From: Actinomadura sp. DC4
GTDB taxonomy: Bacteria > Actinomycetota > Actinomycetes > Streptosporangiales > Streptosporangiaceae
Assembly: GCF_030406325.1 (NCBI RefSeq)
Contig: NZ_JAUEQY010000044.1
Coordinates: 1 to 64,000 of the forward strand
Direction: 5' to 3'
DNA length: 64,000 nucleotides
Shown piece by piece: positions 17,402-25,912 of the stretch (position 1 is the first letter of the stretch; each line of letters starts with the position of its first letter). The notes beneath the pieces were generated by a model. The model worked only from the letters and a program-made list of their open reading frames with translations. It was not told where the DNA came from and did no database searches. A program made the position numbers and the translations under genes.

Positions 17402-18222
17402 CTCAGCCCGAGTTCGATCTCGGTGGCCGTCTGCTGCACGACCGGGACCAGCGCCCGCATCTCCTCGACCGACTTGCGGCCGATGTGGGTCGAGAGGTTG
17501 ATCGCCGCACGGGCCCGTCCCATCCGGTCCCGGACCGGGACGGCGACGGCGACCAGGCCTTCCTCCAGCTCCTGGCTGACGAGGGCGTAGCCGTCCTCAC
17601 GCACCTTCCTGAGCTCGGCGCGGAACTCGGCCTCGTCGGTGATGGTCTGGGGGGTGAACTGCGCCAGCTCGTACGTGCGGAGGTAGTCCTCCAGGTCGGG
17701 CGCCGTCAGGTTCGCCAGCAGCACCCGGCCCATCGCCGTCGCGTGCGCGGGGCGCCGGGCGCCGACGTTCACCGAGATCGTCATCAGCGCGGGGCCGGGG
17801 ACGCGTACGACGTAGACGACGTCGCCGCGGTCGAGGATCGATCCCTCGCTCGCCTCGGAGGTCTCCGACACGAGCTTCTCCAGGCGCGGCAGCGCGATGT
17901 CGGGGAACGACAGCGCCGAGAGATAGGAGTAGCCGAGTTCGAGGACCTGGGGCGTGAGCTCGTAGCGGTTGTTCTTGCCGTACACGTAGCCGAGCTCGCC
18001 CAGCGTCAGCAGGAAGCGGCGTACGGCGGCACGGGTCAGCCCGGCCTCCTGGGCGATCTCGGAGACGGTCAGCGACGGGCGTTCGGCGTTGAACACGCGG
18101 ATGATCGCCAGACCGCGTTCGAGGGACCGGACGAAGTCGCGGGAGCGTTCGTCCTCACCTGCGGGCTGGTCGTCCGGCTCGCCACCGGTCTCCGCATCGA
18201 ACGACGGTGAGACACGAGCCAC
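17377..18222 (-). CDS. pcaR: IclR-family regulator of the PcaR/PcaU/PobR type
   Basis: Regulator of 281 aa. 'RDFVRSLERGLAIIRVFNAE' followed by the HTH 'TVSEIAQEAGLTRAAVRRFL' is the hallmark of the Pca/Pob branch of IclR regulators, which respond to protocatechuate, 4-hydroxybenzoate or 3-oxoadipate. The GTG at 18222 is selected because GGAGG lies 7 bases upstream. The gene is convergent with and touches pcaJ, and is co-oriented with two SDR genes and an LLM gene upstream (50-bp gap). It probably controls pcaFIJ, its own operon, or both. The symbol is by family, not by proven function. Confidence 0.8.
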   Translation of the reverse strand: MARVSPSFDAETGGEPDDQPAGEDERSRDFVRSLERGLAIIRVFNAERPSLTVSEIAQEAGLTRAAVRRFLLTLGELGYVYGKNNRYELTPQVLELGYSYLSALSFPDIALPRLEKLVSETSEASEGSILDRGDVVYVVRVPGPALMTISVNVGARRPAHATAMGRVLLANLTAPDLEDYLRTYELAQFTPQTITDEAEFRAELRKVREDGYALVSQELEEGLVAVAVPVRDRMGRARAAINLSTHIGRKSVEEMRALVPVVQQTATEIELGLSHSLNWAD

Positions 18223-18271
18223 GAGATGACCTCCGGGACGGGATTGGGCCGGGCGAGGGACCACAGAGTGG

Positions 18272-19045
18272 TCATCTGATGTAGGAGGCACCGTTGATGT
18301 CCAATGTGGCCCCCGTGAGACTAGGGCATGCGCCGGTCGCGAGAAAGGCGACGAGAGAGGCGACCTCGTCGGCCTCGACCAGTCGTCCCATCGCGAGACC
18401 GTCCGCGGTCGCCCGCTGGGCGGGCTCGTCCTTCCCGGCGACCGACATGCCGGTGTTGACGACTCCCGGGGCAACGATGTGAACCTGCAGGCCGTGCCGC
18501 GCGAAGTTGCGCGCGAACGTCTGGGCGAGGTTGCGGATCGCGGCCTTGGAGGCCGCGTAGGAGGAGACGTCGATGATCCGCGAGCCCTGCTCCGCGGCCC
18601 AGCTCGACAGCACGATGATCGTCCCGGACCCGCGCGCCACGAAGTGGCGGGCCGCCTCGCGCATCAGGGCGCCGGCGCCGACCACGTTCACCGCGAGGGC
18701 CTCCTGCCAGCCCGCGTCCCACAGCTCGTCGGGTCCGTCGAACGGCGCGTCGGGGATGACCGCCGCGTTGAGCACCACGACGTCGACGTCGCGGCCCCAG
18801 CCGACGGCCGAGCGCCAGAGGCCGCGCGCGCCCGCCGGGGTGCCGAGGTCGGCTTCGATGAGGTACTTCTGGTCGTCCGGCAGCGCCTTGACCGCGCGTT
18901 CGGCGCCGTCGCGCTGCGTACGGTACTGCGCGATGACGTTGGCGTTCGCGCCGGCGAGTGCCTGTGCGGTCGCCGCGCCGATGCCACGGGAGGCGCCCGT
19001 GAGCAGAACGGTGCGGCCGGCGAGCGCGTTCTGGCCGAGATACAC
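18272..19045 (-). CDS. SDR-family oxidoreductase
   Basis: Classical short-chain dehydrogenase/reductase, 257 aa. Cofactor motif 'LLTGASRGIGAATAQAL' (residues 14-30), 'LNAAV' after strand 4, the catalytic Ser in 'IVLSSWAA', and 'SSYAASKAAI' with Tyr and Lys four apart. 'RTQRD' after strand 2 suggests NADP(H) preference. It starts at a GTG with AGGGAG upstream, 8 bases after the next SDR's stop. Third gene of the LLM-SDR-SDR operon. It could oxidise or reduce a hydroxylated ring or side chain; the substrate is unknown. Confidence 0.88.
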   Translation of the reverse strand: MYLGQNALAGRTVLLTGASRGIGAATAQALAGANANVIAQYRTQRDGAERAVKALPDDQKYLIEADLGTPAGARGLWRSAVGWGRDVDVVVLNAAVIPDAPFDGPDELWDAGWQEALAVNVVGAGALMREAARHFVARGSGTIIVLSSWAAEQGSRIIDVSSYAASKAAIRNLAQTFARNFARHGLQVHIVAPGVVNTGMSVAGKDEPAQRATADGLAMGRLVEADEVASLVAFLATGACPSLTGATLDINGASYIR

Positions 19046-19053
19046 GTGTCTCC

Positions 19054-19806
19054 CTAGTGGATTCCGCCGTCGACGTTGATCATCTGGCCTGTGACGCCCG
19101 ATGACAGGTCGCTGGTGAGGAAGGCGATGGTGCCGGCGACCTCGGCCGCGGTGGCGATGCGGCCGAGTGACGTCGCCCGAGCCGCCTGCTCGAGTGCGTC
19201 GTCCACCGGCAGGCCCGTGCCCTCCTGGCGGGAGGCCATGCGGGACCGCAGCGCGTCGGTGGCGATCGGGCCCGGCGCCACGGCGTTGACCCGGATGCCG
19301 CCCGGCCCGAGCGCGAGCGCCGCCGACCGGACGATGCCGAGCACCGCGTGCTTGCTGGCGGCGTAGGAGGTGATGTTCGGGTCCCCTCGCCAGGAGTTCA
19401 GCGAGGCCACCGCCGTGATCGTCGAGCCGGCGCCGAGGAGCGGCGCCGCGTGTTTGACCGTGCAGGCGACGCCGCGCGCGTTGATGGAGAGGACACGGTC
19501 GAAGTCGTCCATGTCCATGTCCTCAGGGCGCTGCCAGGACGGGACCACACCGGCGGCGGCCACGATCGCGTCCACCCCGTCGAACGCGCGCGCCGACTCG
19601 GCCAGCGCGGCCCGTACCGAGTCCTCCTCGCGCACGTCGACCGGCACCGCGTGCCAGCCGTCGGGACGGTCACCGGAGAGTGCGGCCGGCAGGTCGAGTA
19701 CGACGCCGCGCGCGCCCATCTCGGCGAAGCGGCGAGCGACGACGGCGCCGATGCCGTTCGCGCCGCCGGTGATGACCACCCGGCGGCCGGAGAGCAGGGC
19801 GCTCAT
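19054..19806 (-). CDS. SDR-family oxidoreductase
   Basis: Classical SDR of 250 aa with 'VVITGGANGIGAVVARRFA' at the N-terminus, an acidic residue after strand 2 ('VVLDLPAAL', pointing to NAD(H)), 'AAAG', and the catalytic Tyr and Lys in 'ITSYAASKHAVLG'. It ends with the usual 'GQMINVDGG' segment. It lies between the LLM oxidoreductase (ATGA overlap at 19803) and the second SDR, so the two dehydrogenases probably act in sequence or on different intermediates of one pathway. The substrate is not assignable. Confidence 0.88.
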   Translation of the reverse strand: MSALLSGRRVVITGGANGIGAVVARRFAEMGARGVVLDLPAALSGDRPDGWHAVPVDVREEDSVRAALAESARAFDGVDAIVAAAGVVPSWQRPEDMDMDDFDRVLSINARGVACTVKHAAPLLGAGSTITAVASLNSWRGDPNITSYAASKHAVLGIVRSAALALGPGGIRVNAVAPGPIATDALRSRMASRQEGTGLPVDDALEQAARATSLGRIATAAEVAGTIAFLTSDLSSGVTGQMINVDGGIH

Positions 19807-20693
19807 CGGGCGTCCGCCGCGTCGCGGAGCAGGTCATGGTCGGCCTGGGCGTCGCCGTCCACCGGGTCGACGTCGACGATGATCTCGTTGACACCGGCCT
19901 GGGCGAGCTCGGTGATCCGGCGCGCGACCTCGGCGGCCCGGCCCGAGGACTCGACGAGCCGCAGGACGACCTGCAGGGTCCGCGGGTCGCGGCCCGCGTC
20001 CGCGGCGGTCGAGCGGATGCTCGCGATCTCGCCCGCGAGCCGCTCCGGATCCAGTGCGGTGACCGCCTGCTGTGCGAGCCAGCCGTCACCGAGCCGCGCC
20101 GCGCGCCGCAGTGCCGTGGGGGAGTGCCCGCCGACGTAGAGCGGAACGGCGTGCGCGGGCGTGGGAAGTACGAGTGTGTCCTCCGGCAGGACATAGCGGC
20201 CGGTCGAGTGGGCGGCCGGCCGGCCCGTCCAGCAGTCGCGCAGCAGCTCGATCCATTCCTCCATGCGGGCGCCGCGTGCCTCGAAGGGCACGCCGAGGGC
20301 GTCGAACTCCTCGCGGAGCCAGCCCGCGCCGATGCCGAGCGCGACCCGGCCGCCGGACAGTGCGTCGATGCTCGCGACCTGCTTGGCGAGCAGCACCGGG
20401 TTGCGCTGCGGGAGGACGAGCGCGGCGGTGCCGAGCCGCACCCGTTCGGTCACGGCGGCGGCCGCGGCCAGCGACACGAGCGCTTCGAGGTAGGGAGTGG
20501 CCGTCGGCCAGGTCGCCTTACCGTCGGCGGCGAAGGGATAGCGCGATTCGATGACGTTCGGCATGACGACGTGGTCGCTGACCCACAGGGAGTCGAACCC
20601 CGCCAGCTCCAGGTCGCGTGCGCGCCGGGCCACCGATGGCGCGGGCACCGCGTCGCCGGTGTGGGGGAGCTTGACGCCGATCCGCATGGTCAC
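19803..20693 (-). CDS. LLM-class F420-dependent oxidoreductase
   Basis: Luciferase-like F420-dependent enzyme of 296 aa with 'MRIGVKLPHTGDAVPAPS' at the start, then 'GFDSLWVSDHVVMPNVIES' and 'GRVALGIGAGWLREEFDALG'. It is a paralogue of the protein at 11235-12122. GTG 20693 is preferred because AAAGG sits 9 bases upstream; the ATG two codons later is the alternative. First gene of the operon that ends with the PcaR-type regulator; a TTGACG/TAGCAT promoter lies about 150 bases upstream. It probably acts on an aromatic or alicyclic substrate feeding the adjacent beta-ketoadipate genes; this is inference from context. Confidence 0.88.
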   Translation of the reverse strand: MTMRIGVKLPHTGDAVPAPSVARRARDLELAGFDSLWVSDHVVMPNVIESRYPFAADGKATWPTATPYLEALVSLAAAAAVTERVRLGTAALVLPQRNPVLLAKQVASIDALSGGRVALGIGAGWLREEFDALGVPFEARGARMEEWIELLRDCWTGRPAAHSTGRYVLPEDTLVLPTPAHAVPLYVGGHSPTALRRAARLGDGWLAQQAVTALDPERLAGEIASIRSTAADAGRDPRTLQVVLRLVESSGRAAEVARRITELAQAGVNEIIVDVDPVDGDAQADHDLLRDAADAR

Positions 20694-20840
20694 TGAGGAC
20701 GACCTTTCTGTACCGCGTCCGTAGCGCGCCGGCCGGCCGGCGCGCAGGCGCAGGGGGGACACGCGTCACGGGCGAGGAGACGGCATGAGAGCTGCTCCGG
20801 TGACGCCGCCGATGCGGCATCGGACGGCCCGATGGCCGCG

Positions 20841-20876
20841 ATGCTATTGATGCGTAGTCTGTGCGTCAAGCGCACA
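20841..20876 (-). promoter_or_regulatory. Promoter with overlapping palindrome in the 20694-21009 gap
   Basis: The 316-base gap between the divergent LLM and VOC operons holds, on the minus strand, -35 TTGACG (20864-20869), a 17-bp spacer and -10 TAGCAT (20841-20846). A perfect inverted repeat TGTGCG-N5-CGCACA (20860-20876) overlaps the -35 box and would suit a repressor. No gene is visible in the gap. The rest is ordinary GC-rich leader. Confidence 0.5.
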
Positions 20877-21009
20877 AATGTTCGCTATGAGGTACGTCGT
20901 GCGTCTTGCGTCCACTAGAACGATATGCGAGCATCTGCGGAAATGCAGGGCGCGGGCCGTCTGTACCGACGTTTGGGCTGGTCCGACCGCCAGGAGGTAA
21001 CGGAAACAG

Positions 21010-21966
21010 ATGGTCAACACCACCCGTAGACACGGAACGCTCATCGGGCTCGACCACATCGGCATCGGTGTGTCGGACATGACGGCGTCCCTGGCGTTCT
21101 ATGCCGAGCTGGGATTCACCGATGTCGCCTTCGACTACTCAGGCCCTCTACCTGGGTTGAGCGCGATCACCGGGTACGACGAGACCGAGGCGCGGGTGGT
21201 CTTCCTGCGCACCGGCAATCCCACCGTCCTCGGCCGGGCGTCGATCAAACTGGTGGAGATCACCGACCGGACACCGCCGCCGGCCCCGGAGGGGCAGGCG
21301 TGGGGCGAGCCCGGGATCTGCGAAGTGTGCGTGCACGTCAACGGCCAGAGCGACTTCTACCGGGAGCTCGTGGCACGAGGGCACACCGGGCTGATGGAGC
21401 CGAACGAGTCCGACCTGCCGCCGTACCAGACCCACTGCGGCCTGTCCTACGTCGCCGACCCCGACGGCGCCAAGATCGAGCTGATCGAGTGGTCGACGCT
21501 CGAGGCGGGGTGGCCGGTCGAGCCCGGCCCGCAGGGGGTCAACCACGTGGCGTTCGGCGTGGCCGACATCGAGCGCACGCGGGACTTCTACCGGCGGCTC
21601 GGGTTCACCGGCCGGCTGTTCGAGTCCGACGGCTACTTCGAGCCGATGCACCCCTGGTTCCATCCACGGACGCCTCCGCGCCAGCGGATGACGCTGCTCA
21701 CCAGCCCGTTCGGCGGAGCCCTCGAACCGGTACAGCACTTCCCGCCCTCGCCCGACATGCGCGGTGAGTGGGGGCATCTCGGAACCTTCGAGTTCGCCGT
21801 GGGCGCGCGCTGCATCGACAGCGCCATCGAGCACCTCTCCGCCGCCGGTGTCGCCCTCGTCGGCGATCCGGTCGCGATCGACCTCGGCGGCGGCGCCACC
21901 TGGCGTTACGCGTACTTCCAGGACCCCGACGACCTATACGTCTGCGTCACGGAGGTCCGTGCGTGA
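21010..21966 (+). CDS. Two-domain VOC-family protein
   Basis: Protein of 318 aa made of two vicinal-oxygen-chelate modules. Module 1 starts 'LIGLDHIGIGVSDMTASLAFY' (His near residue 17) and ends 'DPDGAKIELIEW'. Module 2 starts 'GVNHVAFGVADIERTRDFYRR' (about residue 175) and ends 'DPDDLYVCVTEV'. Both keep candidate metal ligands, so it could be an extradiol-dioxygenase-like or glyoxalase-like enzyme. It is the first gene ahead of an amino-acid ABC importer and an amine dehydrogenase, a context not typical of catechol cleavage. An AGGAGG lies 12 bases before the ATG, slightly far. Function unassigned. Confidence 0.82.
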   Translation: MVNTTRRHGTLIGLDHIGIGVSDMTASLAFYAELGFTDVAFDYSGPLPGLSAITGYDETEARVVFLRTGNPTVLGRASIKLVEITDRTPPPAPEGQAWGEPGICEVCVHVNGQSDFYRELVARGHTGLMEPNESDLPPYQTHCGLSYVADPDGAKIELIEWSTLEAGWPVEPGPQGVNHVAFGVADIERTRDFYRRLGFTGRLFESDGYFEPMHPWFHPRTPPRQRMTLLTSPFGGALEPVQHFPPSPDMRGEWGHLGTFEFAVGARCIDSAIEHLSAAGVALVGDPVAIDLGGGATWRYAYFQDPDDLYVCVTEVRA

Positions 21967-22021
21967 GCGGGGATCCGACCGGCCGGCGTGCGACGCGCCC
22001 GACACGAGAGCAGGCAGGGCG

Positions 22022-22792
22022 ATGACCGCCGACGACACGACGACGCCGATCGTCCAGCTGCGCGACCTCCGTAAGTCGTTCGGGGACCTGGAGGTCCTGC
22101 GCGGCATCGACCTGGAGATCTTCGCAGGCGAGCACGTCGTGATCTTCGGGCCGTCCGGCTCCGGCAAGTCCACCGTGCTGCGGAGCATCAACCTGCTCGA
22201 GCAGCCGACCTCGGGATCGCTGCGGGTCGAGGGAGTGGAGTACGGCCCCGGGGTGCCCGGCGAGAGCACCGGACGCCGCGGCAAGCCGCTTGAGCTGCGC
22301 CGCACCGTGGGAATGGTCTTCCAGCAGTTCAACCTGTTCCCGCACCTCACCGCGCTGGACAACGTGGCGCTGCCGCTGCGGTCGGTCCGCGGTATGAAGC
22401 GGGCCGACGCCCAGGTGCGGTCGGCCGAGGCCCTGCGCCGGGTCGGGCTGCTGCAGCGTGCCGCCCACTATCCGCAGCAGTTGTCCGGCGGTCAGCAGCA
22501 GCGCGTCGCCATCGCCCGCGCGCTCGCCCTCGACCCCAAGGTGATGCTCTTCGACGAACCGACCTCCGCGCTGGACCCGGAGCTCGTCGGCGAGGTGCTC
22601 AAGACGATGCGCGAGGTCGCGGAGACCGGAATGACCATGGTCGTGGTCACCCACGAGCTGGGCTTCGCCAAAGAGATCGGGGACCTGAACGTGTTCATGG
22701 AAGACGGGGTGGTCGTCGACAGCGGCCCACGCGGATTCTTCGAGGAGACCACCAGCCCCCGGGCCCGCGAGTTCATCATGGCGGTGCGCTGA
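22022..22792 (+). CDS. Polar amino-acid ABC transporter ATP-binding protein
   Basis: ATPase of 256 aa of the GlnQ/HisP type. Walker A 'GPSGSGKST' (about residue 43), Q-loop 'MVFQQFNLFPHLT', signature 'LSGGQQQRVAIARAL', Walker B 'VMLFDEPTSALDPE' and switch His in 'VVVTHELGFA' are intact. ATG 22022 is the start; upstream codons in the same frame belong to the VOC gene region. It energises uptake by the permease and binding protein that follow directly (TGATG junction). Confidence 0.93.
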   Translation: MTADDTTTPIVQLRDLRKSFGDLEVLRGIDLEIFAGEHVVIFGPSGSGKSTVLRSINLLEQPTSGSLRVEGVEYGPGVPGESTGRRGKPLELRRTVGMVFQQFNLFPHLTALDNVALPLRSVRGMKRADAQVRSAEALRRVGLLQRAAHYPQQLSGGQQQRVAIARALALDPKVMLFDEPTSALDPELVGEVLKTMREVAETGMTMVVVTHELGFAKEIGDLNVFMEDGVVVDSGPRGFFEETTSPRAREFIMAVR

Positions 22793-23520
22793 TGTACAAC
22801 TGGGGACTCATCTGGCAGCACCACGGCATCCTGCTGAACGGCCTCCTGGTGGCGGTGAAGGTCTCGCTCCTCGCCCTGGTCGTCTCCGTCGTCGGCGGCC
22901 TCCTGCTCGCCCTGATGCGAATGTCACGGCCGCCCGTCTCGTGGATCGCGGTCGCCTACATCAACATCTTCCGCGGTGTCCCGGCTCTGGTCAGCGTCAT
23001 CTGGGTGTACTTCGGCGTCTCGCTCCTGCTGGGAGTGCAGTTCAGCGTCTTCGAGGCGGGCGTGATCGCGCTGTCGCTGCTGTACAGCGCGTTCATGGCC
23101 GAGATCTTCCGGTCGGCGCTCGGCGCCATCCCACACGGTCACCGCGAGGCGGGGCAGGCCCTGGGGATGCGGCCGATCCGCGTGTTCTTCTCGGTGATCC
23201 TGCCCCAGGCCATCAAGATCGCGCTGCCGAACATCGGCAGCATGTTCATCGGCATGATGAAGGACACCTCGACCTTCACCGTCATCGGGCTGCTCGAGGT
23301 CGTCCGGGTCACCCAGAACCTGGTCTCCCAGACCTTCCAGCCGTTCGTGCTCTACACGGCGGCCGCCGGGATGTACGTCATCGCGGCGTTCGTCATCGAT
23401 CTGCTCTTCCGCCTCGTCGAAGGCGCGTACGCCAGGCCGCCCCGCGGCGTGGTGTCACAGGTCCTGCGCTCGCGCCGGCAGCGGCGCCTCCGGGAGCTCA
23501 TGACCGAGCCCGGCTCCTGA
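22792..23520 (+). CDS. Polar amino-acid ABC transporter permease
   Basis: Integral membrane subunit of 242 aa, HisMQ family. Several hydrophobic helices are visible ('LVAVKVSLLALVVSVVGGLL', 'VPALVSVIWVYFGVSLLLGV', 'YVIAAFVIDLLF'). The EAA loop for ATPase docking reads 'REAGQALGMRPIRVFFSVILP' (about residue 120-140). One permease gene suggests a homodimeric channel. It shares one base with the ATPase stop codon and is followed 52 bases later by the binding lipoprotein. Confidence 0.93.
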   Translation: MYNWGLIWQHHGILLNGLLVAVKVSLLALVVSVVGGLLLALMRMSRPPVSWIAVAYINIFRGVPALVSVIWVYFGVSLLLGVQFSVFEAGVIALSLLYSAFMAEIFRSALGAIPHGHREAGQALGMRPIRVFFSVILPQAIKIALPNIGSMFIGMMKDTSTFTVIGLLEVVRVTQNLVSQTFQPFVLYTAAAGMYVIAAFVIDLLFRLVEGAYARPPRGVVSQVLRSRRQRRLRELMTEPGS

Positions 23521-23572
23521 ACTCGCTCTTTCCCAACCCCGAACACTATTCAGCACTGTGAGAGGAACTCCC

Positions 23573-24418
23573 ATGGCCAGAATTCGGATGCCGTGGTCCG
23601 CGGCGAGGCGTAGCGCCGCCGCCTGCGTCGCCGTCGTGTCCGCGGTCGCCCTGGCGGGATGCGGCAGCGACAAGTCCGGCGGTGACGCCGGCAGCGGCCT
23701 CGCCCAGTCCGGGACGCTCACGGTCGGCATGAACCTTCAGTTCAAGCCGGAGATGTACCTGGACGCCGCGAACAAGCCGGCCGGCTACGACGTCGACCTG
23801 CTCAACAAGCTCGCCGCCGACCTGGGCGTCAAGCTCGTCATCAAGAACCTGGACTTCAACGGGCTCATCCCCGGCCTGCAGGCCAAGAAGTTCGACCTGG
23901 TCTCGGTGGGCCTGACGGCGACCGAGGAGCGCAAGCAGGTCATCGACTTCACGCGGGCCTACGTGCCCTACACCAGCGTGCTGGCGGTCAAGCAGAACGA
24001 CAGTTCGCCGGCGACGATCCCCACGTACGACGTCAAGGGCAAGACCATCACGGCGCTGCAGGGGTCCACGGGCGAGCAGCTGGCAAAGAAGTCCTTCCCG
24101 AGCGCCAAGCTGCAGACCTACAGCGACCAGAACGCGGCCCTGCTCCAGGTGGCGACGGGACGCGCGAACGGAAGCGTGCTGGAGGACTACATCCTCGCCC
24201 AGTACCAGAAGAGCAACCCGAACCAGCTGAAGAAGGCCGCCCTGCCCAAGCCGCTGGACCTGTCCTACGGGTCCTGGGCCGTGCAGAAGGGCAACAAGAC
24301 GCTGACGGACAAGCTGAACACCTTCCTGTGCAAGGCGCAGACCGACGGGTCGCTCGCCACTCTGTACAAGAAGGACTTCGGGGTGACGGACGCTCCGGCC
24401 ATGCCGGCGGGCTGCTGA
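23573..24418 (+). CDS. Amino-acid ABC transporter substrate-binding lipoprotein
   Basis: Family 3 solute-binding protein of 281 aa. N-terminal signal with lipobox 'VALAGC' (Cys near residue 29) implies a lipid-anchored extracellular protein. The binding fold begins 'GTLTVGMNLQFKPEMYLD' and contains 'AGYDVDLLNKLAADLGVKL'. The ATG at 23573 is chosen over a GTG five codons upstream because GAGAGGA precedes it and the signal peptide then has a normal length. The ligand is probably an amino or imino acid, judged from the dehydrogenase genes downstream. Confidence 0.92.
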   Translation: MARIRMPWSAARRSAAACVAVVSAVALAGCGSDKSGGDAGSGLAQSGTLTVGMNLQFKPEMYLDAANKPAGYDVDLLNKLAADLGVKLVIKNLDFNGLIPGLQAKKFDLVSVGLTATEERKQVIDFTRAYVPYTSVLAVKQNDSSPATIPTYDVKGKTITALQGSTGEQLAKKSFPSAKLQTYSDQNAALLQVATGRANGSVLEDYILAQYQKSNPNQLKKAALPKPLDLSYGSWAVQKGNKTLTDKLNTFLCKAQTDGSLATLYKKDFGVTDAPAMPAGC

Positions 24419-24421
24419 GCG

Positions 24422-25912
24422 GTGCCGGTCAGCGATCCGAGTACTGACCTCCTGGTCGTCGGGGGTGGACCGGCCGGCATCTCCGCCGCCCGGTCCGCCG
24501 CCGCGGCGGGCATGAACGTCGTGCTCGCCGACGAGCGCCCGACGCTCGGTGGTCAGATCTACAAGCAGCCGGGTCCGGGCTTCACGGTCACGGACCCGGC
24601 CGCGATGGACGGTCAGTTCCGTTACGGCCGGTCGCTCATCGACTCCCTCGACGGCTCCGGCGTCGACGTGCGCCTCCGCACGAGCGTCGTGGCCGTCGAG
24701 GGCCGGCGGGTGTTCCTGGTCACGGACGGGTCCGCCGCGCGCGAACTGACCGCGCGGCGTCTGGTCCTCGCGCCCGGGGCGCACGACCGGCCGGTCGCCT
24801 TCCCGGGCTGGACCCTGCCGGGTGTGATCACGGCGGGCGGGCTGCAGACCCTGGCCAAGACCCAGCGGGTGCTGCCGGGCGAACGGACCCTGTTCGCCGG
24901 GTCCGGCCCGGTCGCGCTGGCGTTCCCCGCGCAGCTCGGCCACTACGGCGCCGACATCGTGACGGCGCTGGAGGCGGGCCCGGCACCGCGTCCCGGCGAC
25001 TTCCTGCGCATCGCGCGGGCGGCCCGGGGCAACGCCGTGCTCCTGCGCGACGCCGCGCGGTACCGCGCCATGCTGCTGCGGCAGCGCATCCCGCTCCGGT
25101 ACGGACGGATCGTCGTCCGCGCGGAGGGCGACGGCAGGGTCGAACGGGTCGTGCACGCGGCCGTCGACGCGGACTGGCGGGTCATCGCCGGCACCGAGGA
25201 GACCGTCGAGGTCGACGTCCTGTGCGTCGGCTACGGCTTCGTGGCCTCGCTGGAGCTCATGCGCCTGGCCGGCTGTGACTTCGACTACCAGGAGGACCTC
25301 GGCGGCCATGTCGTCCGCCGCGACGAGTGGCATCGCACGAGCGTCGACGGCGTCTACGCCGCAGGCGACGGCGCCGGCGTCGAGGGGTCCTTCGTCGCGA
25401 TCGACGAGGGGCACATCGCCGGCCTCGCCGCGGCGATGGACGCGGGCGCGATGAGTGAGAAGGACGCCGCCGCGGCGTCGGCCGCCGCCCGGCGCCGGCT
25501 GGCCCGCCGCCGCGCGCTGAACGCCGCGACCAAGCGCCTGTACCGCGTGGGACCCGGCATCTTCGAGCTGCCCGCCGATGACACGGTGATCTGCCGCTGT
25601 GAGGCGGTACGCCGCCGGGACCTGGCGCCGGCGATCGCCTCCACCGACGACATCAACCTGGTGAAGGCCTACACCCGGGCCGGGATGGGGCCGTGCCAGG
25701 GCAGGATCTGCCAGCGGCAGGTCTCCGCCCTCATCGCCCGTCACCACGGCCGCCCGGTCGAGGACGTCGCATTGGCCACGCCGCGCATGCCGGTACGGCC
25801 GGTGCCGATCGGCGCGCTGGCCGACCCCTCGATCGAGAGCCCGACCCTCTTCCTGTCCGGCGAGACGACCGGGGCCGATGACACGGCGCCTCCGGAGGTG
25901 ACGGAGCCGTGA
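24422..25912 (+). CDS. FAD/NAD(P)-binding oxidoreductase with BFD-type [2Fe-2S] domain (HcnB/opine-oxidase A-like)
   Basis: Flavoprotein of 496 aa, alpha subunit type of heteromeric imino/amino-acid dehydrogenases. N-terminal 'DLLVVGGGPAGISAARSAAA' binds FAD, and 'LFAGSGPVALAFPAQL' is the second dinucleotide site. A bacterioferritin-associated-ferredoxin-like motif, 'CRCEAV' near residue 391 and 'GMGPCQGRICQR' near 430, should carry an iron-sulfur cluster. It starts at GTG 24422, 3 bases after the lipoprotein, and overlaps the next flavoprotein. With that protein and the small ferredoxin at 28085 it forms a likely three-subunit dehydrogenase, as in cis-4-hydroxy-D-proline dehydrogenase, opine oxidases or HcnABC. 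Confidence 0.88.
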   Translation: MPVSDPSTDLLVVGGGPAGISAARSAAAAGMNVVLADERPTLGGQIYKQPGPGFTVTDPAAMDGQFRYGRSLIDSLDGSGVDVRLRTSVVAVEGRRVFLVTDGSAARELTARRLVLAPGAHDRPVAFPGWTLPGVITAGGLQTLAKTQRVLPGERTLFAGSGPVALAFPAQLGHYGADIVTALEAGPAPRPGDFLRIARAARGNAVLLRDAARYRAMLLRQRIPLRYGRIVVRAEGDGRVERVVHAAVDADWRVIAGTEETVEVDVLCVGYGFVASLELMRLAGCDFDYQEDLGGHVVRRDEWHRTSVDGVYAAGDGAGVEGSFVAIDEGHIAGLAAAMDAGAMSEKDAAAASAAARRRLARRRALNAATKRLYRVGPGIFELPADDTVICRCEAVRRRDLAPAIASTDDINLVKAYTRAGMGPCQGRICQRQVSALIARHHGRPVEDVALATPRMPVRPVPIGALADPSIESPTLFLSGETTGADDTAPPEVTEP

